NCBI GenBank assembly: GCA_030066775.1
Contig: JASJAY010000074.1
Coordinates: 1 to 61,031, forward strand
Direction: 5' to 3'
Source: Planctomycetota bacterium
GTDB lineage: Bacteria; Planctomycetota; PLA2; JAEUHO01
Length of the DNA stretch: 61,031 bases
Shown: positions 12,052-19,872 of the stretch, piece by piece
Numbering within the stretch: position 1 is the first letter of the stretch
How the letters are laid out: every line of letters begins with the position of its first letter
Notes under the pieces: model-generated
Told to the model about the DNA's origin: nothing
The model's input: the letters and a program-made list of their open reading frames with translations, nothing else
Database searches by the model: none
Made by a program: the position numbers and the translations under genes

Positions 12052-12724
12052 CGCCATCCGGTCCGAAGCGCGGTAGCGGATCCGGCACCGACGGGAGCGC
12101 ACCCGTCTTCACGAGTTCCTGCGCGATGTTTGGGAAGTGCGTCTCGAGGTAGCGCTCGAGCTTGCCTCCGTCCGGCCGGTGCCGGCGGTAGGACATGTAC
12201 TCCTCGAACGCGCGCGCGCCCGACCAGTCCTGGAAGAGCATCCGGTACATCGCGACCGCGGCCCCCGTGCGCTGCGTCCCCGCCGCGCAGTGCACGAGGA
12301 TCGGCGTGCCGGTCTGCTTCGCCCGCACCATCTCGCCCAGCACGCGGACGTACGCGTTCGGATCGCCGCGGCCGCTGCCGTCAAGGCCCGCGATGTCGAT
12401 CTTGCGGACGCCGAGCGCCGCCGCGACCTCCCGCTCCGTCGTCTCGTCCGGATCCGCGGGATCGTCGGGCTCCATGTCGATGATCACCTGCACGCCGTGC
12501 TCGACGAGCACGTCCTCGATCAGGCGGCGGTGGATCTGTGCGCTGCGGTAGATCACGCCGTCCTCGACCGTGCCGAGTCGGCGAGGGATGAACATGTAGC
12601 GCCCGCCGTCGTACCACCAGTACAGCCCCGCGAAGAGCAAGCCCGCCGTCACACCCAGCGCGACGCGTCGACGCGTGGGACGCAGGGCGTGGAGCAAGCG
12701 GCGGAGGAACGGGGTGTCGGTCAT
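12041..12724 (-). CDS. Membrane-anchored dual-specificity/tyrosine protein phosphatase
   Basis: A 227-residue phosphatase of the cysteine-based PTP/DSP class. One N-terminal membrane helix (about residues 20-38) anchors a domain that carries the P-loop HCAAGTQRTG, with nucleophile Cys146 and Arg152. The preceding segment IDIAGLDGSG may supply the general-acid aspartate. The region ends with the RRHRPDGGKLERYL helix found in bacterial tyrosine phosphatase-like proteins. Orientation of the catalytic domain (outside or inside) is not certain. Substrate is unknown. The end overlaps the convergent DUF899 gene. Confidence 0.85.
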   Translation of the reverse strand: MTDTPFLRRLLHALRPTRRRVALGVTAGLLFAGLYWWYDGGRYMFIPRRLGTVEDGVIYRSAQIHRRLIEDVLVEHGVQVIIDMEPDDPADPDETTEREVAAALGVRKIDIAGLDGSGRGDPNAYVRVLGEMVRAKQTGTPILVHCAAGTQRTGAAVAMYRMLFQDWSGARAFEEYMSYRRHRPDGGKLERYLETHFPNIAQELVKTGALPSVPDPLPRFGPDGASR

Positions 12725-12816
12725 GGATGCGCCGCCATTTGAGCCCGAGGGGGTATCGTTGGCGAGCCAATGTCCGCCGTCCCGCCCCCGCGCCGCATAC
12801 GCGCCCGAGAGCCCCG

Positions 12817-13932
12817 ATGAGGGTCGTGCACGTCAACACCGAGCGCGGCTGGCGCGGCGGCGAGCAGCAGATCCTCTATCTCGCCCGCGGTCTGCGCGAG
12901 GCGGACGTGGCGCAGACGTTCGTCTGCCAGCCGAACGGCGAGCTCCGAGCGCGGCTCGCATCCGAGGGATTCGAGGTCCTGCCGCGCCGGATGGGGGGGT
13001 ATGCGGACCTGCGCTCCTCTTGGTTCGTCGCGCGCCATGCCCGGGAGCGCGGCGCCGACATCCTCCATCTGCACACCGCGAACGCGCACGCCATCGGCAC
13101 GCGGGCCGCGCGCTGGGCCGGCACGCCGCGTCCGCGGACGGTGATCGCGCGGCGCGTCGCGTACAGCATCTTCCGGCACTCGTTCTTCGGCCTGAATCGC
13201 ATCAAGTACACGCGCACCGTCGACCGCATCCTGTGCATCACGGAGGCCGTGCGCCGGCAGCTGCTCGAGGACGGGCTTCCGGCCGAGCGCCTCGCGGTCG
13301 TTCCCAGCGGCGTGGATCCGGCCCGCTTCGAAGACGTCGAGGACAAGGCGGACGCGTTCCGTGCCGAGCTCGGGATCCCGGAGACGGCCTGGGTGGTCGG
13401 CGCTGTCGGTGCGTTGACGCCCGAGAAGGGGCACACGAACCTGCTCCATGCGGCGGCGCTCCTGCGTGGCGACATCCCGGGGCTCGCCGTCGTACTCGTC
13501 GGCAAAGGACCGCTGCGCCAGGCCCTCGAAGACGAGGCCGACGTGCTCGGCATTGCGGACGTCGTGCACTTCGCCGGATTTCGAGACGACGTGCCGTCCT
13601 GGCTGCGCTGGTTCGACGTGCTCGCGTTTCCCAGCCTCATGGAGGGCATGGGGACGACCGTGCTCGACGCGCTGTGCCTCGCCAAGCCCGTCGTCGCATC
13701 CCGCGTCGGCGGCATTCCGGAGATCATCCGCGACGAACAGGAAGGCCTGCTGGTCGAACCGGACGATCACGAGCGTCTCGCCGCGGCGCTGCTGCGCCTG
13801 CATAAAGATCCCGCGCTCGGTGAACGTCTGGGTGCGGCAGGACGACAGTCCGTGTTGGCTCGATACACATGGAACCACACCGTGAGGGCCACGCTCGACG
13901 CGTATCGCGCAGTTCTGGACAACGCAGGCTGA
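12817..13932 (+). CDS. Glycosyltransferase family 4
   Basis: A 371-residue GT-B fold glycosyltransferase, retaining family GT4, using a nucleotide-sugar donor. The N-terminal half begins MRVVHVNTERGWRGGEQQ, as in heptosyl/LPS-core GT4 enzymes. The C-terminal half has the donor-site motif SLMEGMGTTVLDALCLAKP (EX7E-like) and VGGIPEIIRDEQEGLLV. No membrane helix is visible; it would act at the cytoplasmic face in envelope polysaccharide or glycolipid assembly. The start at 12817 fits the family N terminus, although the frame is open 90 nt upstream. It stands alone without other sugar genes. Confidence 0.9.
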   Translation: MRVVHVNTERGWRGGEQQILYLARGLREADVAQTFVCQPNGELRARLASEGFEVLPRRMGGYADLRSSWFVARHARERGADILHLHTANAHAIGTRAARWAGTPRPRTVIARRVAYSIFRHSFFGLNRIKYTRTVDRILCITEAVRRQLLEDGLPAERLAVVPSGVDPARFEDVEDKADAFRAELGIPETAWVVGAVGALTPEKGHTNLLHAAALLRGDIPGLAVVLVGKGPLRQALEDEADVLGIADVVHFAGFRDDVPSWLRWFDVLAFPSLMEGMGTTVLDALCLAKPVVASRVGGIPEIIRDEQEGLLVEPDDHERLAAALLRLHKDPALGERLGAAGRQSVLARYTWNHTVRATLDAYRAVLDNAG

Positions 13933-14038
13933 CGTTCGTCCGCGCGCATCGGGACAACGAACACCGCGTCCGAAACCGTGAGACCCCCCGCTGCGTCATA
14001 CTTGTGTAAGGAGCACGGACTTGTCCGGCACGTGCGCC

Positions 14039-14067
14039 TTGACCCGCCCTCTTCGGATTCCTACCTT
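14039..14067 (+). promoter_or_regulatory. Sigma-70-type promoter, TTGACC-17-TACCTT
   Basis: TTGACC at 14039-14044 and TACCTT at 14062-14067 with the ideal 17-nt spacer, followed by 6 nt and the ATG of the HtrA gene. It is the clearest leaderless promoter in the window. Confidence 0.65.
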
Positions 14068-14073
14068 CGACCC

Positions 14074-15306
14074 ATGAAGACCGAGCGCACACGCCGCACA
14101 CCTCGTTGGCCGATCGCGCTCCTTCTCCTCGTCGGGCTCGTGGTGACCGCCGCCCCGGCCCTGGCCGACGAAGCGGCTGCGGACGACGACATTCAGCGCG
14201 CCCTGGCGCAGGCCCGCGCCGTCGAACGCGACCTCGTCGGCGTGCTCGACGAAGTCACCCGTGCCAGCGTGACGGTGGTGCACCACGCGCGCCTCCCGGC
14301 CCGCCTGCGCGGCCAGGGACGATCGCCGCTCTTCGTCAACGGCGCCGGATCCGGCGTGTTGGTGTCCTACCGGGGCACGCACGTCGTCACGAACGCACAT
14401 GTCGTCGCCGGCGCTTCCAACGTCGAGATCATCACGCGTGACGGCCGCCACATTCCCGTCACCGTGCGGGCCAAGGACGAGTCCCGCGACCTCGCCGTGC
14501 TCACACTGCCCGACGACGTCGGCACGATCCCGTCCGTTACCCTCGAGCAGCGCGCGACGACGAACCTGCGCGAAGGCGCCTGGGTCGTCGCCACGGGCAA
14601 CCCCTTCATGCTCGCCCACGACGGGCACGGTGCGGCGACTCTCGGCGTGTTCTCCGGCGCCCGCGCGGCACCGCGCAAGGGCATGGGCTCGGGCAGCAAC
14701 TACCTGCTGCAGCACGACGCCGAGATCAACCCGGGCAACAGCGGCGGCCCGCTCTGGAACCGCCGCGGTGACCTGCTCGGCATCAACGGCGCCATCGTCA
14801 CCCGCTCGATGCGTCTGGGCGGCGGGCCCAGCTACACGGGCACCTCGATCTCGGTGCCCGTGACGCAGGTGCGCAGCTTCCTCGACCGCGTGCTCGCGCC
14901 CCCGGCCAAGGCACCCGTCAAGGCAGCGAAGGTCGAGACGCCGACGCCCAAGCGGGCCGAGGCCCCGAAGCGCATCGCGCGCCAGCCCGTCGCCCGCACG
15001 AGCGCGAGCCGCTTGGGCCTGCGCGTGCGCACGAGCGTCGACGCACAGAACCGGCCCGACGGTGCGCTCGTCATCCGCGTGGCGCGCACCAGCTCGCTTC
15101 GCGCGAGCCGCGGCCGCGGGCTGCAGTCCGGCGATCGCATCACGCGGGTCACCCGGGGCGGCAAGCAGTACCCCGTCCGCTCCAGCCAGGATCTCGAGAG
15201 CGCCCTCTCCGATCTCGCGACCACACAGGGCGTCTCGATCCAGTACGTGCGCGGCCGCCGGAACCTGACGTGGTCCGGCTCGCTCGACGCCGTGCGCCGC
15301 CAGTAG
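14074..15306 (+). CDS. HtrA/DegP-like trypsin-family protease with PDZ domain
   Basis: A 410-residue envelope serine protease. A signal peptide (ALLLLVGLVVTAAPALA) is followed by a trypsin-like domain with an intact triad: His109 in TNAHVV, Asp139 in SRDLAVL and Ser223 in GNSGGP. A linker rich in Pro/Lys (about 283-315) leads to a C-terminal PDZ-like domain with ALVIRVARTS and LQSGDRITRV. HtrA proteins degrade or refold damaged envelope proteins. The gene for a catalytically dead double-domain relative follows 11 nt downstream, suggesting the two act together. The start is supported by the promoter at 14039 and by the signal sequence. Confidence 0.9.
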   Translation: MKTERTRRTPRWPIALLLLVGLVVTAAPALADEAAADDDIQRALAQARAVERDLVGVLDEVTRASVTVVHHARLPARLRGQGRSPLFVNGAGSGVLVSYRGTHVVTNAHVVAGASNVEIITRDGRHIPVTVRAKDESRDLAVLTLPDDVGTIPSVTLEQRATTNLREGAWVVATGNPFMLAHDGHGAATLGVFSGARAAPRKGMGSGSNYLLQHDAEINPGNSGGPLWNRRGDLLGINGAIVTRSMRLGGGPSYTGTSISVPVTQVRSFLDRVLAPPAKAPVKAAKVETPTPKRAEAPKRIARQPVARTSASRLGLRVRTSVDAQNRPDGALVIRVARTSSLRASRGRGLQSGDRITRVTRGGKQYPVRSSQDLESALSDLATTQGVSIQYVRGRRNLTWSGSLDAVRRQ

Positions 15307-15309
15307 CCT
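15304..15309 (+). promoter_or_regulatory. -10-like TAGCCT before the start at 15318
   Basis: TAGCCT, whose TAG is the stop codon of the preceding gene, lies 8 nt before the ATG. No Shine-Dalgarno is present. It could give a leaderless transcript, or the gene could be read only from the upstream promoter. Confidence 0.3.
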
Positions 15310-15317
15310 CTTCCTCC

Positions 15318-17186
15318 ATGCGTTCCATCTCCCGCCTGCTCCCCGCCGTCTTCGTGTCCGCAGCGCTCGCGCTCGTGGGCGCGTGCCTTCCGTCCGCCAA
15401 CGCGTCGGGCGAGGCCCTGGCGCAGGTCGAAGCCGAGTTCCGCGCGGCGATCCAGCGCCTCACGCCGGCCACGGTGATCGTCGTGCCCCAGCGCGCACGC
15501 GGCGGCCGGGCCGGCTTCTCGAGCGGCGTCATCGTGAGCAAGGACGGACTCGTCCTGTCCGACGGCGACGCGGGCCTCGTGTTCCGTCAGCGCGAAGGCA
15601 AGCAGGTCCGCGTGCGGCAAGACGCCGTCAACGTGCGCGTGCCGAACCCGGAGACGGGCGCGTTCCGCACCTACCGCGCGCGCGTGCTCTTCCGGAACAC
15701 GACGGTCGACACGTCGCTCGTGAAGATCCTCGAGCCCCCGCCGCGCGGCTTCATCCATGTGCCGCCGGGTCACAGCGACCAGCTGCGCGTCGGCGACTTC
15801 GCGCTCGCGGTGGGCAGCCAGACGTTCGAAGACGGCGGCACCCAGCCCGCGCTCACCGCGGGCATCGTCGCGTCGTTCGAGCACAACAAGGCCGGATCGA
15901 AAGAAGGCCGCTACGCGTACATCTTCATCAGCGCGGCGGTCAACGAAGGCGTGAACGGGGGGCCGCTCGTGGACCTCGACGGGCGCCTGGTCGGCACGAT
16001 CTCGACCTACCTGACGCCCGAAGAAGACGAGCCGTTCCAGTTCCTCGGGAAGGCCGTCCCGATGGACCGCATCCGCGCGGCCATGGTCGATGTGCCCGAG
16101 GCCCAGAAGCTCTTCGCCGCCAAGGTGCCCGCGGGCGAACCGAACACGCCGGCGCATGCGCTCGAGGCGGTCTTCCGCGCCGCGGCGAAGGCGACGCACC
16201 CGGCCGTCGTCAGCCTCGTCATCGATCGCAAGCGTCCCGTCTCCGGCAGCTCGCCGTTGGGGCAGAAGACGATCGACATGCCGCGCTTCCGCGGTCCCGT
16301 CAGCGGCATCCTGCTGACCCAGGACGGGCACGTGGCGACCAGCCTCTACAACGTCACCAACGTGGCGTCCCTGGTCGAGCCCTTCTGGGAGGCGCCGGAC
16401 GACGCCGATGTCGACGGGGGCGTGGCCGATGTCGAGGCCGCGGTCGTGCATCTCGCCGGCGGTGGATCGGCGCCTGCGGAGCTCGTCGGGGTCGACACAC
16501 GGTACGGCGTCGCCCTGTTCAAGGCAGACCCCGACGCCCTGCGTGAAGCCGGCGGAGCCGACGTGCTGCCCACGCTCGCGTCCGCGCCGGCGTCGGCCTT
16601 CCAGCGTGGCCGCTTCGTGCTCGCGCTGGGCAATCCGTTCGGCGCGAAGCGACGGCCGACGCCGCTGCTCACCATGGGGATCCTGTCGAAGCGCCATCCG
16701 GACACCGCTGCGGCGCCGTGGCGGGGACAGTGGCAGACGGACGCAGCGGGCCTCGACTCGAACGCGGGCGGGCCCGTGATCGACATCGAGGGGCGGCTCG
16801 TCGGCATGCTCACCCTCTGGCTGCCCGCCAAGCACGGGCGCAACTCCGGCATCGCCTTCGTGCTGTCGCAAGAGGAGCTGATGGCGTCGGCGCGCTTCCT
16901 GATGGAGGGCGGCGCGCGGCAGCGCGGGTTCCTCGGCGTCGAGTTCGCGCGCGGCATCGCGCCCGTGCTCCAGAACGTCATCGACGGATCCAGCGCGGAT
17001 GACGGTGGGCTCGAGGCCGGCGATCGCATCCTTGCCATCGACGGCCATCCGACCGGTACGCTGATCGATGCCGTCACCGTGATCCGCCACCGGACGGCCG
17101 GCGAGACTGTGCGCGTCCGCTATCAGCGCGGCGATGAGACGCTCGAGACCGAGTTCACGCTGGGCACGCGGCCGGAAGAGGACTGA
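15318..17186 (+). CDS. Lipoprotein with two inactive HtrA-like domains and a PDZ domain
   Basis: A 622-residue predicted lipoprotein (lipobox LVGAC, Cys23). Two trypsin-like domains are recognisable (about 45-260 and 285-530) followed by PDZ (about 535-615, LEAGDRILAIDGHPTG). Both protease domains have lost the triad. In domain 1, Asp84 replaces His (LSDGDAG) and Asn213 replaces Ser (GVNGGP). In domain 2, Tyr344 replaces His (TSLYNV) and Ala483 replaces Ser (SNAGGP). It is therefore a pseudoprotease, perhaps a substrate adaptor or regulator of the active HtrA encoded 11 nt upstream; that role is inference. Confidence 0.85.
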   Translation: MRSISRLLPAVFVSAALALVGACLPSANASGEALAQVEAEFRAAIQRLTPATVIVVPQRARGGRAGFSSGVIVSKDGLVLSDGDAGLVFRQREGKQVRVRQDAVNVRVPNPETGAFRTYRARVLFRNTTVDTSLVKILEPPPRGFIHVPPGHSDQLRVGDFALAVGSQTFEDGGTQPALTAGIVASFEHNKAGSKEGRYAYIFISAAVNEGVNGGPLVDLDGRLVGTISTYLTPEEDEPFQFLGKAVPMDRIRAAMVDVPEAQKLFAAKVPAGEPNTPAHALEAVFRAAAKATHPAVVSLVIDRKRPVSGSSPLGQKTIDMPRFRGPVSGILLTQDGHVATSLYNVTNVASLVEPFWEAPDDADVDGGVADVEAAVVHLAGGGSAPAELVGVDTRYGVALFKADPDALREAGGADVLPTLASAPASAFQRGRFVLALGNPFGAKRRPTPLLTMGILSKRHPDTAAAPWRGQWQTDAAGLDSNAGGPVIDIEGRLVGMLTLWLPAKHGRNSGIAFVLSQEELMASARFLMEGGARQRGFLGVEFARGIAPVLQNVIDGSSADDGGLEAGDRILAIDGHPTGTLIDAVTVIRHRTAGETVRVRYQRGDETLETEFTLGTRPEED

Positions 17187-17435
17187 ACGCTTCCTTCACA
17201 ACGAAGGGCACCTCGGCGTCATGACTCCGAAGTGACGTCGTGGGCGAATGCGGACGTCACGCGTACCGAGAAGTTGGTTGTCCAGAACATGGTTCTCGGA
17301 GAAGCCTCCCTCGTTCCTAGAATCCGTGTGCCGCCTTCAGGACACAGGTCTTCGAGGAGGCGGCTGTCGAGTTGACGGGCTCGACACAACTGAAACTACG
17401 GGGGCGTTTCCCCCAGTTTTCGGAAGGAGGTGATC
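17187..17435 (+). other. Gene-poor region with a chain of inverted repeats
   Basis: No convincing gene. Inverted repeats follow one another: GTGACGTC/GACGTCAC (17232-17260); overlapping dyads AGAAC/GTTCT (17284-17296) and TTCTC/GAGAA (17293-17303); GCCGCCT/AGGCGGC (17330-17364); GTCGAG/CTCGAC (17366-17385); and a longer imperfect stem with GGGGG/CCCCC flanked by GAAACT and AGTTTTC (17392-17421). The first two could be operators, the rest a folded 5' leader that ends at the strong ribosome site at 17424. Confidence 0.5.
17424..17435 (+). promoter_or_regulatory. 12-nt perfect Shine-Dalgarno
   Basis: AAGGAGGTGATC matches the complement of the conserved 16S rRNA 3' end over 12 bases, with 5 nt between AGGAGG and the ATG at 17436. 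It is the strongest ribosome site in the window and sits before a frame of only 11 codons. Confidence 0.7.
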
Positions 17436-17471
17436 ATGGTCTATCGTGTCTATCGGAGGTCGTCAGACTAG
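17436..17471 (+). CDS. 11-codon mini-gene or leader peptide
   Basis: An 11-codon frame (MVYRVYRRSSD) starts directly after the perfect Shine-Dalgarno and ends at TAG 17469-17471. It is rich in Arg, Tyr and Val, as an attenuation leader might be, but no obvious regulated biosynthetic gene follows. The same frame stays open after the TAG to 17777, so it may instead be the start of a longer gene with an in-frame amber codon. Real translation is likely from the ribosome site; function is unknown. Confidence 0.4.
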   Translation: MVYRVYRRSSD

Positions 17472-17473
17472 CT

Positions 17474-17509
17474 CCGGTTGACGAGCCGTTCAGACGAGCA
17501 AGTCAACGG
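17474..17509 (+). other. Inverted repeat after the mini-gene
   Basis: GTTGAC (17477-17482) and GTCAAC (17502-17507) pair, with flanking CC/GG one bulge away. It lies just after the TAG of the mini-gene and could be part of the same folded RNA. Confidence 0.35.
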
Positions 17510-17540
17510 CCTTCTGAAGCACTGGGGGGGTCCTCGTCGC

Positions 17541-17564
17541 AAAGGCGGCGGGGGCCCCGCCTTT
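17541..17564 (+). terminator. Terminator- or attenuator-like hairpin
   Basis: AAAGGCGG (17541-17548) pairs with CCGCCTTT (17557-17564) around an 8-nt loop and is followed by AATTTC. The A-rich 5' arm and T-rich 3' arm make it the closest to an intrinsic terminator in this stretch. It would end a short transcript from the strong ribosome site. Confidence 0.5.
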
Positions 17565-17773
17565 AATTTCACCGCGTCGGTCCTCGTGGCCACGGCTGCG
17601 ACCGTCCTGTCCATCGGCGACGTCGCCCGCCAGGTCGTCACGAGCACGCGCACGAGCACGCGCTCGCGTTCGTCCGTAGGCGCCGAGAACTCGTACGTCG
17701 AGCGCGTGCGCGTTCTCGTGCGCGTGGCCTTCTTCACGAGCACGCCCTCGTCAGAACGCAGATCCAGGGCGAG

Positions 17774-18340
17774 CTAGGGCTGGGGGAGCTCGCGGCGGGA
17801 GTCGGGCACGGAGCTGCCGCTGTAGCCCCAGCCGCAGTACTTGACGATGCGCTCCTGGATCGCGCGCCCGTGCGGCTTGCTGTCCGCCTGGACCAGCTTG
17901 ACCGACTCCTTCGTGTCGCTCACGAGGCAGACGTCGTAGACCATCAGGCTCTGGTCCGGATACGTCTCGTGCACGTGGTGCAGCTCCGTTCCCTCCAGCG
18001 CCTTGGGTCGCACGCGCGCGACGAGCTCCACGCCCTTGTAGTCGTCGAAGCTGCCCAGCTCGCGGCTCTTGCCTCCGCCGAGGCGCTCCACGATCGTGCG
18101 ATTCGTGCGGTCGAAGAGGAACGCGGCGCCGCGCAGGTAGCAGAGCAGGAACACGACCTGCAGCGTGGAGCCGAGCAGGATGCCCACGACCAGCGGGATG
18201 AGCCAGTCGCCGCCGACCACGTCGACCACGCTCAGCGCGTACATCACGATCGCCACGATCTCCACCAGCAGGCCCAGGACCAGCAGGCCCTTCAGCTTGC
18301 TCGACGTGCGGCAGGTGCGGATGGTCAGCGGGCTGTCCAT
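17774..18340 (-). CDS. Membrane protein of unknown function
   Basis: A 188-residue protein with two predicted membrane helices (about 22-45 and 55-80) followed by a soluble domain of about 100 residues containing RTNRTIVERLGGGKSRELGSF and ending in PDSRRELPQP. The soluble part looks like a small PH-like or beta-rich sensor domain, as in many bacterial two-helix proteins; I do not recognise a named family. The ATG at 18340 has no Shine-Dalgarno and is preceded by TACACT at 7 nt. It is divergent from the DUF839 gene. Confidence 0.7.
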   Translation of the reverse strand: MDSPLTIRTCRTSSKLKGLLVLGLLVEIVAIVMYALSVVDVVGGDWLIPLVVGILLGSTLQVVFLLCYLRGAAFLFDRTNRTIVERLGGGKSRELGSFDDYKGVELVARVRPKALEGTELHHVHETYPDQSLMVYDVCLVSDTKESVKLVQADSKPHGRAIQERIVKYCGWGYSGSSVPDSRRELPQP

Positions 18341-18347
18341 GCACAGG

Positions 18348-18353
18348 AGTGTA
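18348..18353 (-). promoter_or_regulatory. -10-like TACACT, leaderless start at 18340
   Basis: TACACT followed by 7 nt and the ATG on the minus strand, in the 149-nt divergent region shared with the DUF839 gene. Confidence 0.45.
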
Positions 18354-18475
18354 CCCAATCCGCCCCCGGGACCGTGAAGCGTGGATCGGTCCGCACCCCG
18401 ATCGGTCTTCCGGGGCGCGGCGCGTGAAGTTCCTGCGAATTCGGAAGGCGCGCCCCCGGGTCGTCGGGCCGGCTC

Positions 18476-18481
18476 TATCCT
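18476..18481 (+). promoter_or_regulatory. -10-like TATCCT, leaderless start at 18490
   Basis: TATCCT then 8 nt then ATG, the same arrangement and nearly the same bases as before the peptidase E gene. Confidence 0.5.
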
Positions 18482-18489
18482 CGGCGCCC

Positions 18490-19857
18490 ATGCGCTACAC
18501 CCGCCGCCACCTGCTTCGCACGATGGCGATGACGTCGCTGGCGATGGGGGGGCTGGCGCGCTTCGCGGACACCCTGGCCGACGCGGCGCGCGACCCCGTT
18601 CCCTTCGACGGCTTGGCCGATGACCCGCGCGGGCTGCTCGATCTGCCGCCCGGCTTCACGTACCACGTGGTCAGTCGTCAGGGGCAGACGATGGCCGACG
18701 GCCTGCAGGTGCCCGGAGCGGCCGACGGCATGGCGGCGTTTCCGGGCCCCGGCGGCACGACGCTGCTCGTGCGCAACCACGAGCTCGAGCCGAAGCCCTC
18801 GCACGCGAAGTGGAGCCCGTTCGGCGCGAAGGGCGAGCTGGCGTCGCGCATTCCCGCGGAGCGCCTCTACACCGGCGGGCTCGAGACGTCGCCTGACGTT
18901 GGCGGCACGACCACGGTCGTGTACGACCCCCAGGGGCGCACCACCGTGCGCCAGTTCCTGAGTCTCGGGGGGACGCGTCGCAACTGCTCGGGCGGTCCGA
19001 CCCCGTGGGGCACGTGGCTCTCGTGTGAGGAGACCGCGGAAGCCGGGCACGGGTTCGTCTTCGAGGTGCGCCCCACGGTGCATCCCGAGCTGCAGCCGGC
19101 GCGGCCACTGAAGGCGATGGGCCGCTTCGAGCACGAAGCCGCGGCCGTCGATCCCGTGTCGGGCGTGATCTACATGACCGAGGATCTCGGCGACGGCCTG
19201 CTCTATCGCTTCCTGCCGAGGCGACCGGAGCAGCTGGCCGCCGGCGGGCGCCTGCAAGTGCTCGCGATCCGCGACAAGCCGCAGGCGCGCACGAATCGCG
19301 GCATGCCGCTGCGGCGTCCGCTCGCGACGCGGTGGATCGACGTCGACGACGTCGAGAGTCCCAAGAACGACTTGCGCAAGCAGGGCTGGTCGAAGGGCGC
19401 CGCGCGCTTCGATCGCGGCGAAGGCATGTGGACGGGGACCGACGGCATCTACCTCTGTGCGACGACGGGCGGCCCCGCGCGCGAGGGGCAAATCTGGCGC
19501 TACACGCCGAGCCCGGTCGAGGGGCATCCGGACGAGGAGCGCCGCCCCGGCAAGCTCACCCTCTTCCTCGAGCCCAACGACGCGCGCGTGCTCGAGAACG
19601 CGGACAACATCACGGTCGCCCCGTGGGGCGACCTCGTTGTCTGCGAAGACAACGCGAGCCCGCGGCGGACCGCCGAGAACCGGCTGGTGGGCGTCACGCC
19701 GGAAGGGCGCGTCTACCCGATCGCGCGCAACCGGTACGGGAAGAACCCCAGCGAGCTGGCGGGGGCGTGCTTCTCACCGGACGGCTCGACGCTGTTCGTG
19801 AACGTGCAGTTCCCCGGGACGACCTTCGCCATCACGGGGCCCTGGCCGCGGCGCTGA
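18490..19857 (+). CDS. DUF839 / PhoX-like protein, Tat-exported
   Basis: A 455-residue protein of the DUF839 family, which includes the Ca/Fe-dependent alkaline phosphatase PhoX. The N terminus carries twin arginines (RRHLLRTMAMTSLAMGG), fitting Tat export. The body is a beta-propeller with TTLLVRNHELEP, TPWGTWLSCEET, FEHEAAAVDP and GDLVVCEDNA, all typical of the family. PhoX enzymes release phosphate from organophosphates in the periplasm; whether this member has PhoX's metal ligands cannot be settled by eye. The start is set by the Tat signal and the TATCCT box. It is convergent with the PPIase gene. Confidence 0.85.
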   Translation: MRYTRRHLLRTMAMTSLAMGGLARFADTLADAARDPVPFDGLADDPRGLLDLPPGFTYHVVSRQGQTMADGLQVPGAADGMAAFPGPGGTTLLVRNHELEPKPSHAKWSPFGAKGELASRIPAERLYTGGLETSPDVGGTTTVVYDPQGRTTVRQFLSLGGTRRNCSGGPTPWGTWLSCEETAEAGHGFVFEVRPTVHPELQPARPLKAMGRFEHEAAAVDPVSGVIYMTEDLGDGLLYRFLPRRPEQLAAGGRLQVLAIRDKPQARTNRGMPLRRPLATRWIDVDDVESPKNDLRKQGWSKGAARFDRGEGMWTGTDGIYLCATTGGPAREGQIWRYTPSPVEGHPDEERRPGKLTLFLEPNDARVLENADNITVAPWGDLVVCEDNASPRRTAENRLVGVTPEGRVYPIARNRYGKNPSELAGACFSPDGSTLFVNVQFPGTTFAITGPWPRR

Positions 19858-19872
19858 GCGCGGCGATGACCT

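Larger units (their letters stand above)
17472..17777 (+). other. Amber-separated continuation of the mini-gene frame (strand ambiguous)
   Basis: The frame of the mini-gene continues without a stop from 17472 to TAG at 17775-17777 (about 101 sense codons). From 17571 to 17651, 26 of 27 codons end in G or C, the third-position bias of real genes here. The peptide would contain SVLVATAATVLSIGDVA and a Thr/Arg/Ser-rich stretch; I recognise no family. The minus-strand frame 17743-17468 (GTG start) shares the same third positions, so the bias cannot decide the strand. It may be an amber-interrupted gene, a pseudogene or a minus-strand gene. Confidence 0.3.

Noticed and set aside
14832..17090. Long minus-strand open frame opposite the HtrA-like genes
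   Set aside because: Same antisense artefact; both plus-strand genes have recognisable domains, signals and motif residues.
17638..17740. ACGAGCACGCGC-like short repeats as a regulatory repeat array
   Set aside because: The units are irregular and fit codon-level repetition of Thr/Arg/Ser; not enough copies for an array.
18349..18489. Longer N terminus for the DUF839 protein
   Set aside because: An upstream start would bury the twin-arginine signal inside the protein; the TATCCT box and Tat signal fix the start at 18490.
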